This document shows positions 1-5,570 of a DNA stretch of 8,355 bases, in pieces; the first letter of the stretch is position 1; each line of letters starts with the position of its first letter. The translations under genes and the position numbers were made by a program. Origin of the DNA: an uncultured Filifactor sp. (GTDB taxonomy: Bacteria > Bacillota > Clostridia > Peptostreptococcales > Filifactoraceae); the NCBI GenBank assembly GCA_947254385.1, contig CAMYCP010000049.1, forward strand, positions 1 to 8,355, read 5' to 3'. The notes beneath the pieces were generated by a model. It saw only the letters and a program-made list of their open reading frames with translations. It was not told where the DNA came from and ran no database searches.

Positions 1-268
1 CAGCCTTATCCTGTTCGTTGGTTCTGGCAGTTAGCATTATTATACCGATTTTACTGTTTTTGGCACGAATATATTTTAAAACTTCAAATCCGTCGATATC
101 AGGCAGCATCACATCCAGAACCGCCAAACTTATATCAGGATTTTCTTCATACATGGATATTGCCGCTGTACCGCTCATAGTTTCTAAAACTTCAAAACCT
201 TCTCTTTTAAGATTTAACGATATGAAACTCAATATTGATAATTCATCTTCCAATAGTAAAATTTTCAT
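1..268 (-). CDS. Response regulator, receiver domain (OmpR-type), 3' end outside window
   Basis: The 89 visible residues are the N-terminal part of a CheY-like receiver domain. A partner histidine kinase would phosphorylate it, and the missing C-terminal part is probably a DNA-binding output domain. Reading from the ATG at 266-268, the sequence shows an acidic pocket (E7-D8), the phosphoacceptor D52 in the strand LAVLDVMLPDIDGFEVL, and the switch threonine T80 in IIMLTAR. The conserved lysine and any winged-helix domain lie beyond the left edge. The LPDIDGFEVLK context is typical of the OmpR/PhoB class, but that class is inferred because the output domain cannot be seen. An AGGGAG ribosome binding site sits just upstream (about 274-279). 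The stop codon of the lipoprotein gene is only 30 bp upstream with no hairpin between, so the two genes are probably co-transcribed. The receiver assignment is firm; target genes and kinase are unknown. Confidence 0.93.
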   Translation of the reverse strand, partial: MKILLLEDELSILSFISLNLKREGFEVLETMSGTAAISMYEENPDISLAVLDVMLPDIDGFEVLKYIRAKNSKIGIIMLTARTNEQDKA

Positions 269-298
269 TTATATCTCCCTACTTTATTAAATGTTATA

Positions 299-1648
299 TC
301 AATAATCTGCCGCTTTTATAAAAGTATCCGGATTTTTAACAATTTGATATATTTTATTATACGATGATTTTTCAACTTCAGGAATAGAGTCGTTATATGG
401 AGCAATTGTAAAGAACGTTACACGATTGTTATCCTGTGAAATGACTATATAATCTTTATATGAACCTAGTCGTGATAAATTTACACGACGTATGGAAAAC
501 AAAGGAAAACTTTTTCTTATCTGTGAATTGTTGGTTTGATAATATACGGTTATTTTATTTGTATAAGTTTCTTTATTTATGATAAATTTATTCCAAAATT
601 CTTTAGGAAAATTTATGCTTACGTTCACATCAAACGGATCTTCATACATCACACGTGTAAGTTCGAAGTTATCCTTATCTAAAAATTTATAGTATTTCTT
701 TACAAATACAGGTGTTCGATTTTCTCTGTCATTTATATTAGACACCAAATCGGTTTTGGCAATTTCGATAATTCCATCTCCGTCTATATCAATGCATGGT
801 ATAGGAAAATTTTGTATTTCAAGTGAATTTAAACTGTCTTGAAATAGGCTCTCAAGTCTTCCTTTTTTATATGAAAGTATATCGAATTTTCCATATATCA
901 AATTTACGTACATATCGACAAAAATTGCGTTTACATTTTTTTTTACCTGTCCGATTTGTATGTTATAAGGTTCTACACTTGAAGGATATTTGATTGTATT
1001 TTTTTTGTCGAACCTTCTTCTATCGGGAATATATGTGTACGCAGTTATTGAATTCTCTTTTTTTGACTTATCTATATACGATAAAACAATCAACGTATTT
1101 CCCTTTTGTCCGGTATCAAAATCCGATGTTATAACAAAAGAGTAATAAGGTGAATTAAAAATCTTTTCATATTTTTTTCCCGTGTCCGCAAATATAACAA
1201 GATGTTTGGTGCCGGATACCTGTTCGGTATATCCCATTATAATTTCATACTTACCGTCTTTATCTATATCTTCTACTTTGTATTCAGTCAAATCCTCAGA
1301 TACTATAGCTATTTGTCTAAAATTTGTCCATTTGTCATTTTTTTCTTTAAGTATCAGTACACCATAGGTATTTGAAGTATTGCTTTTGTATAATGCCAAA
1401 ACTTCATCTTCACCGTCATTATCTATATCCTTCTGCATAAAAGATTCTTCTTTTCCGGTTTTGTTGCTGTAAGGAATGGAATATATGGAGCTGTCCTGAG
1501 GTAAAAATTCCGTTAAAGCGTCCTTTATAATTTTTGTTTCACGATTTAATTCCGGAGGTTTCATAAGTTCTTCAGGAGTTTTAAGTCTTCCGCATGAAGA
1601 AATATATAATGTAAATACACAAATTAAAAATATTTTTATATATCTCAT
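299..1648 (-). CDS. Predicted lipoprotein with FG-GAP/VCBS-like calcium-loop motifs
   Basis: A 449-residue predicted lipoprotein anchored on the outer face of the membrane. Residues 1-18 are a short signal peptide with a lipobox-like ISSC ending at C19, the expected lipidated cysteine. Three DxDxDGxxE loops are visible: D74-E82 (DIDNDGEDE), D127-E135 (DIDKDGKYE) and D287-E295 (DIDGDGIIE). Such loops bind calcium in FG-GAP/VCBS beta-propeller blades, and the beta-rich sequence around them fits a propeller-like fold. The stretch TPEELMKPPEL just after the cysteine resembles the start of uncharacterised clostridial lipoproteins as I remember them, which is not a search result. The start is supported by AAGGTGA at 1652-1658. 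No enzymatic motif is seen. The response regulator gene follows 30 bp downstream, suggesting a role in signalling, for example as an accessory sensor, but this is inference. Lipoprotein status and the loops are well supported; function is unknown. Confidence 0.88.
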   Translation of the reverse strand: MRYIKIFLICVFTLYISSCGRLKTPEELMKPPELNRETKIIKDALTEFLPQDSSIYSIPYSNKTGKEESFMQKDIDNDGEDEVLALYKSNTSNTYGVLILKEKNDKWTNFRQIAIVSEDLTEYKVEDIDKDGKYEIIMGYTEQVSGTKHLVIFADTGKKYEKIFNSPYYSFVITSDFDTGQKGNTLIVLSYIDKSKKENSITAYTYIPDRRRFDKKNTIKYPSSVEPYNIQIGQVKKNVNAIFVDMYVNLIYGKFDILSYKKGRLESLFQDSLNSLEIQNFPIPCIDIDGDGIIEIAKTDLVSNINDRENRTPVFVKKYYKFLDKDNFELTRVMYEDPFDVNVSINFPKEFWNKFIINKETYTNKITVYYQTNNSQIRKSFPLFSIRRVNLSRLGSYKDYIVISQDNNRVTFFTIAPYNDSIPEVEKSSYNKIYQIVKNPDTFIKAADY

Positions 1649-1797
1649 AATTCACCTTTAACACCGATTCGCTTTTAAAAATGTAGTGTGCAATCTTAAA
1701 CAGAATTTATGATAAAGTTGGATTTCAAAAAATTCAGTCAAAATTAATACTACAATTTCTTATAAAACTTATAATAAAAAATTTAATTTCCATTATC

Positions 1798-1826
1798 ATT
1801 ATAACAATAATTAAGTGTTTTTAAAA
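1798..1826 (-). promoter_or_regulatory. Candidate extended -10 promoter for the lipoprotein/response-regulator unit
   Basis: On the minus strand, TGTTATAAT (complement of 1798-1806) is a perfect TGnTATAAT extended -10. The -35 position, 17 bp upstream at 1821-1826, reads TTTTAA and is weak, as extended -10 promoters allow. It lies immediately beyond the stalk-gene terminator, the expected place for a new transcription unit. It would give the lipoprotein gene a leader of about 140 nt. The leader is very AT-rich and I recognise no riboswitch in it. A closer promoter cannot be excluded. Confidence 0.42.
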
Positions 1827-1827
1827 G

Positions 1828-1866
1828 TAAAATAAAAAGCACCGCAGTAACAATACTGCAGTGCTT
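1828..1866 (-). terminator. Rho-independent terminator of the stalk-domain gene
   Basis: On the minus strand, arms AAGCACTGCAGTA (1866-1854) and TACTGCGGTGCTT (1849-1837) enclose a 4-nt loop (TTGT). The 13-bp stem is continuous, with one U-G wobble at 1860/1843. A U-rich tract (TTTTATTTTA, 1836-1828, running on from the stem's final TT) follows. Read on the plus strand the same position becomes a C-A mismatch, so the hairpin works best in the minus direction. It starts 31 bp past the stop codon because a tandem duplication has been inserted between them. Confidence 0.88.
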
Positions 1867-1923
1867 ATTTCTTTTTGTATACATTTACATAAGTGCTTAT
1901 TTAATTTTGTATACATTTACATA
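1860..1923. repeat. 32-bp tandem duplication across the stop codon of the stalk gene
   Basis: Two head-to-tail 32-bp units, 1860-1891 and 1892-1923, match at 30 of 32 positions; the two differences are adjacent (CT versus AA on the plus strand). The right unit contains the last eight codons and stop of the gene at 1897-2763. The left unit is a spare copy after the stop and would encode YVNVYKKK plus a stop if read in the corresponding register. Each unit ends with AAGCACT, the first seven bases of the terminator's 5' arm. A CACT microhomology occurs at the boundaries on the minus strand, consistent with slippage between short repeats. Confidence 0.93.
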
Positions 1924-2763
1924 AGTGGGTGCATAACGTCCCGTGCTTTCCCTGTAACTCCCGCTTGCAATTTCTTGAGAACCGTTGTTATAAGTTGCAT
2001 TTACAGATATATCTATATCATAATTCGTATATTTTTTTAATTGACTGTTTATCGGATCGAAGATATAGTCTCTAAATGCTGAATCATAAGAATCGGCAAG
2101 ATAATCACCGTCTCTACCGTTTACAAGCTTGTTCCATTCTTCGGCAACCAACGTGTCGTTATCAGTCAGTACAACCTTAACATTATCTCTGTTTAAAGAA
2201 ACGGATACATCATATGACGGGTTTCCATAGTCACTTCTTATTCTTATTCTTCTGTCGAGTTCGTCTCTCAAGTCACGTTCCAAATCTCTTCTGTCTCTCG
2301 AGTCAACATCTCTGAGTTTATTTCTTGACTCTTCTTTTTTCTTTTCTTCTGCTTTCTTTTTATCGTCTTCGGCTTTTTTAGTTTCGGCTTTGGCTTTTTC
2401 TTCCTTTAACTTTGCGTTTTCAATTTTAAGTGCGGCGTTTTCATTGGCAAGTCTTATCATTTCATCATTTTGAGCCTTGTTTTCGTCTACGGTTACAGTT
2501 CTGGTTGAACCGTCCCAGTTAATGTTTAAAAGCCCCAAATCACTCAGTGAACGAATTGAAAGATACGTGTACCCGTCACTTGTCAAAAAAGGTTTAAGTC
2601 CTAATGTCTGAACATTATAAGGAGAGCCTTTTACCACAAGGTTGACGTCATAATTAATTTGCTTACTTTGAAAATTCGGAAAAGCTAATGCCGTACCGGT
2701 TATTCCGACTACAGCAACTAAAGCTGTAACAACGGCTTTTTTAGTTAATTTACTATACTTCAT
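1897..2763 (-). CDS. Secreted stalk-domain (Cu amine oxidase N1-like) protein with coiled coil
   Basis: A 288-residue secreted protein. Residues 1-27 form a classical signal peptide (KKA, hydrophobic core, ALA before F28). Residues about 38-93 resemble the copper amine oxidase N-terminal-like or 'stalk' domain (PF07833), with the pattern YLSIRSLSDLGLLNINWD followed by TRTVTV. This domain is widespread in Clostridia and does not make the protein an amine oxidase. Residues about 98-150 are a highly charged Lys/Glu/Ala coiled coil. Residues 150-176 are Arg/Asp-rich (RDRRDLERDLRDELDRR). Residues about 180-288 form a beta/alpha region that I do not recognise. No cysteine, LPXTG sorting signal or second membrane segment is present, so attachment would be non-covalent. 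GGAGGT at 2768-2773 supports the start. It follows the PBP gene by 112 bp and may share its transcripts as well as having its own AT-rich promoter. Envelope location is likely; function is unknown. Confidence 0.85.
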   Translation of the reverse strand: MKYSKLTKKAVVTALVAVVGITGTALAFPNFQSKQINYDVNLVVKGSPYNVQTLGLKPFLTSDGYTYLSIRSLSDLGLLNINWDGSTRTVTVDENKAQNDEMIRLANENAALKIENAKLKEEKAKAETKKAEDDKKKAEEKKKEESRNKLRDVDSRDRRDLERDLRDELDRRIRIRSDYGNPSYDVSVSLNRDNVKVVLTDNDTLVAEEWNKLVNGRDGDYLADSYDSAFRDYIFDPINSQLKKYTNYDIDISVNATYNNGSQEIASGSYRESTGRYAPTYVNVYKIK

Positions 2764-2875
2764 CGCTACCTCCGTTTATTTAATATAATTTATATTACCT
2801 AAGAACATAATACAATAAAAATGAATAAAAAGGAATTACATAGACATTACAAAAGATTTAAATTTTTGTAAAACT

Positions 2876-5407
2876 CTACAGTATAGGTTTAGGGATTTCA
2901 TCTTGCGGTACAGGTGCTGTGGGAGTATTATCAGTATCTTCCGTATTTTGAGCAGGCATTTTGGTAATATCTGATTCGGTCGGATTTTCCTCCGTAGTTG
3001 ATTGAGTCGCTGAGGGTTTCGGTTCTTCAGTATTTTTTTTAGGATTTACCGGTTTTTCGTTATTCGGGAGAAGTTCTATTATATTACCGTCCTCATCATA
3101 CAAATTTTCTTGTGTAACCGGTTTTGGAGGTTCTTCGTTTGTTTGTTGTGTAGGTTCGGTTCCGGGTTTAAAAAATTCGTTATACCCTCCGTCATAAAGT
3201 AAACCTGTTGTCGGTGACACTTTTGTTTCAACTATATCCGCAGGCCTTGGAAACGGAATATTCTCACGGTCTTCATGTATTTCATCCATAACGCTTTTCC
3301 ACAATTTTGCAGCCATTATACTGCCTTGCGCTAAGGGAGTGGGTTTATCAGTTCCTATCCAAAGCCCTGCCGTATAGTAAGGCGTCATACCGATAAACCA
3401 TGCATCTTTTTTATCAGTGGTGGTTCCGGTTTTCCCCGCCGTGTTTATACGATTAAGTCTTGCCGCAAGTCCCGTTCCTCTCGGACTGGTGCTGTTTACC
3501 ACGCCATATAACATATTTTGAAGTATATAAGCATCTGTCGGATCCAGTACTTGCCTTTGAACCGGCTTATTATTCAGAATAACTTTTCCGTTCGAGCTTT
3601 CTATTCTTGTAAAAAATACAGGTTTCGTATACTTACCCAAATCGGCGACCGCAGCATAAGCCGCAGTCAATTCCAATGGAGAAATTCCGCGTGTCATACC
3701 ACCTAAGCAAAGAGACAAATTTTCATCATTGTGCGTCGGATTATCATTATAAGTTACAACAGATGTTATTCCGAAATCTTTAAGGGTGGATATCATTTCC
3801 TGTATAGAGGCGTATTTACTTGTAGGAATAAGTGATCCCCCAACTTCTACCGCACCTACATTGGATGATCTTATCAAAAGATTGCGCATAGTCGTTTTTC
3901 CCATGTATCCGGTAGAATTCTTCGGCCAATATTTGCCTAAAGTTTCATCATATCTTGGAGAATCGTTAAATATTGTTGCCGCCGTCATACCGTTTTTTAA
4001 TGCCGCGGCATAAACGGCAATAGGTTTTATAGCCGATCCCGGTTGTCTTGGACTTAATGCGCGATTAAATATACGTCTTCCTCCTATTCCTCTACCACCA
4101 ATCAATGCACGTACTTGTCCGCTATTTTGATGAATTATCACCATTGATACTTGCGGTTGGATTATTCCGTCTTCATCTACAAATGTGCTTAAAAAATTAT
4201 TGTTGTCATTAAGTTTACGTTCTAAAATTTTTTGTAAATCCATATTTAAAGTTGAATATATCCTAAGTCCTCCATCGGAAAAAAGTCTGTCTGCTTCTTC
4301 TCTTGTATATCCGTCCGATATCAGTTCTTTTATTACTTCATTTTTTAATACATCTGTAAAATAACTTGAAATTCCGGTAACTCTGCGTTTACCTATAGAT
4401 ATTTTTATAGGCTCATTTATTGCCTGTTCATAATCGGCTTGAGTTATTTTATTCAATTCGAGCATTTTTTTCAACACAACGTGTTGTCTTTGTACGGATT
4501 TATCATTCAATACGGCTTTTCTTAAATAATAATCTCCATTTTTAAGTTGCATGAACATGTATCTGTCAATTTTTCCTAAAGATAGAGCCTGATGATAATA
4601 TGACAGTTCCTGTTCGGTCGGTTTATACTTTCCTTGTGTATTTAAAATAGGGATTATTTGTAATTTGGATATTGAATCTTCGGGTAATATTTTTTCAGTT
4701 ATATAAGGTGAGTAAGTTACAGGTCTTTGCGGAACTCCTGCCAACATTGCGGATTCAGCAAGCGTTAAATCTTTGGCTTTTTTATTGAAAAAAGTATTGG
4801 CGGCTGCCTCCACACCTTTTATATTGTGACCGAAATCCGCTATATTCAAGTATGCGGCTAAAATTTCACTTTTGCTGAGTTGCTTTTCAATATAAACGGC
4901 ATAATAAATATCTTTGATTTTTCGTGTTAATTTTCTATCAAAACTGGTATAAAGGTTTTTTGCCAATTGCATTGTAAGTGTTGAAGCACCTTGCTTAAAA
5001 CTCATAGTTTTTATATCTTCAATCAATGCCCCCCCCACTCTCTTTATGTCTACACCCTTATGGCTGAAAAATCGTTCATCTTCAATTGATACAATCGCAT
5101 CCTGCATACTTTTGGGAATATCTTCCAAAGGTACAACCACTCTGTAGCTGCCGAATGAGATTTTTTCAATCAGGTTGCCGGCATAATCATATATAAATGT
5201 ACTTTGATCCAACATATCATTTATTTGTGTCGGATCAATTTTAGGTGCATTTTTTATTACCGAAAATACGGTAACACTTATTATGGCGGTACCAACGATA
5301 ATCGAAGACACAATAAGTACAAATAGAAGATTCCATATTTTAAGTTTCCTTTTTCGATGCACTCGCCTTTTTTCAGGCGAATTATGAGAATTATAATGTG
5401 AACTCAT
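2876..5407 (-). CDS. Class A penicillin-binding protein (PBP1A-like transglycosylase/transpeptidase)
   Basis: A bifunctional peptidoglycan synthase of 843 residues (ponA/mrcA-like), polymerising lipid II and cross-linking stem peptides outside the membrane. A basic cytoplasmic tail (residues 11-23) precedes one membrane anchor (about 24-51). The GT51 domain follows: EDERFF with catalytic E109, GASTLTMQLAKNL at 140-152, RKIKD at 162-166, and YLN with GVEAAA near 187-203. The transpeptidase domain carries all three motifs: S458-A-I-K461 with the nucleophile S458, S514-S-N516, and K659-T-G-T662. Residues from about 740 to the end are an acidic Pro/Thr/Glu-rich tail, probably disordered. One oddity is D166, at the position of the second catalytic Glu (E290 in E. 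coli PBP1b); spacing from the first Glu is 57 residues in both. AAGGAGG at 5413-5419 supports the start. An own promoter lies just upstream. I see no convincing terminator downstream. Confidence 0.97.
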   Translation of the reverse strand: MSSHYNSHNSPEKRRVHRKRKLKIWNLLFVLIVSSIIVGTAIISVTVFSVIKNAPKIDPTQINDMLDQSTFIYDYAGNLIEKISFGSYRVVVPLEDIPKSMQDAIVSIEDERFFSHKGVDIKRVGGALIEDIKTMSFKQGASTLTMQLAKNLYTSFDRKLTRKIKDIYYAVYIEKQLSKSEILAAYLNIADFGHNIKGVEAAANTFFNKKAKDLTLAESAMLAGVPQRPVTYSPYITEKILPEDSISKLQIIPILNTQGKYKPTEQELSYYHQALSLGKIDRYMFMQLKNGDYYLRKAVLNDKSVQRQHVVLKKMLELNKITQADYEQAINEPIKISIGKRRVTGISSYFTDVLKNEVIKELISDGYTREEADRLFSDGGLRIYSTLNMDLQKILERKLNDNNNFLSTFVDEDGIIQPQVSMVIIHQNSGQVRALIGGRGIGGRRIFNRALSPRQPGSAIKPIAVYAAALKNGMTAATIFNDSPRYDETLGKYWPKNSTGYMGKTTMRNLLIRSSNVGAVEVGGSLIPTSKYASIQEMISTLKDFGITSVVTYNDNPTHNDENLSLCLGGMTRGISPLELTAAYAAVADLGKYTKPVFFTRIESSNGKVILNNKPVQRQVLDPTDAYILQNMLYGVVNSTSPRGTGLAARLNRINTAGKTGTTTDKKDAWFIGMTPYYTAGLWIGTDKPTPLAQGSIMAAKLWKSVMDEIHEDRENIPFPRPADIVETKVSPTTGLLYDGGYNEFFKPGTEPTQQTNEEPPKPVTQENLYDEDGNIIELLPNNEKPVNPKKNTEEPKPSATQSTTEENPTESDITKMPAQNTEDTDNTPTAPVPQDEIPKPIL

Positions 5408-5430
5408 AGTTTCCTCCTTTTATGTAGCTA

Positions 5431-5459
5431 ATTATAACATATTTTAAGTTTTATGTACT
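5431..5459 (-). promoter_or_regulatory. Extended -10 promoter of the PBP gene
   Basis: On the minus strand, TGTTATAAT (complement of 5431-5439) matches the TGnTATAAT extended -10 consensus exactly. A weak -35, AGTACA, sits 17 bp upstream at 5454-5459. Transcription would start near 5424, leaving a short leader that just holds the AAGGAGG ribosome binding site. It lies between the ppdK terminator and the PBP start, which supports independent transcription of the PBP gene. Confidence 0.65.
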
Positions 5460-5468
5460 TTTTTAATT

Positions 5469-5508
5469 AAAAATGTCGAATCCTTAAAAATAAAGATTCG
5501 ACATTTTT
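5469..5508 (-). terminator. Hairpin terminator downstream of ppdK
   Basis: A perfect 14-bp inverted repeat (AAAAATGTCGAATC at 5469-5482 and GATTCGACATTTTT at 5495-5508) encloses a 12-nt AT-rich loop. On the minus strand the stem is followed by a short U-rich stretch; on the plus strand a T run follows more directly, so it could act in both directions. It lies about 60 bp past the ppdK stop and immediately upstream of the PBP promoter, separating the two units. Confidence 0.82.
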
Positions 5509-5511
5509 TTA

Positions 5512-5529
5512 AAACTATAGATATAGTTT
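5512..5529. repeat. 18-bp perfect inverted repeat between ppdK stop and terminator
   Basis: AAACTATA and TATAGTTT are perfect 8-bp arms around a central GA. In RNA this would be a small AU-rich hairpin just before the terminator; in DNA it has the form of a protein-binding dyad. No regulator family can be assigned from it, and chance is plausible in AT-rich sequence. Confidence 0.5.
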
Positions 5530-5570
5530 AAAATTCGTTATTTTTTGTGTAAAAATATGTTATACGTATT

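Noticed and set aside
18..290. Open plus-strand frame of 90 codons opposite the left-edge gene
   Set aside because: It is antisense to the response regulator, whose receiver motifs (E7-D8, D52, T80) are unmistakable on the minus strand.
936..944. Nine-base A/T homopolymer in the lipoprotein gene as a slippage site
   Set aside because: Runs of this type are common in AT-rich DNA and here encode an ordinary Lys-Lys stretch, unlike the G run in the PBP gene.
1649..1790. Riboswitch in the long leader before the lipoprotein gene
   Set aside because: The leader is AT-rich with no recognisable conserved aptamer core or expression-platform hairpin.
1897..2763. Copper amine oxidase activity
   Set aside because: Only the small N-terminal 'stalk' module is present; the catalytic domain and topaquinone motif are absent.
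2774..2846. Promoter for the stalk gene (TTGTAT ... TATAAA)
   Set aside because: The spacing is only about 15 bp and the boxes are weak; AT-rich DNA gives many such matches, so it was not listed as a feature.
2847..2871. Possible terminator of the PBP gene (TTACAAAA / TTTTGTAA, 9-nt loop)
   Set aside because: The stem is AU-rich and no U tract follows on the minus strand, so it is not a convincing intrinsic terminator.
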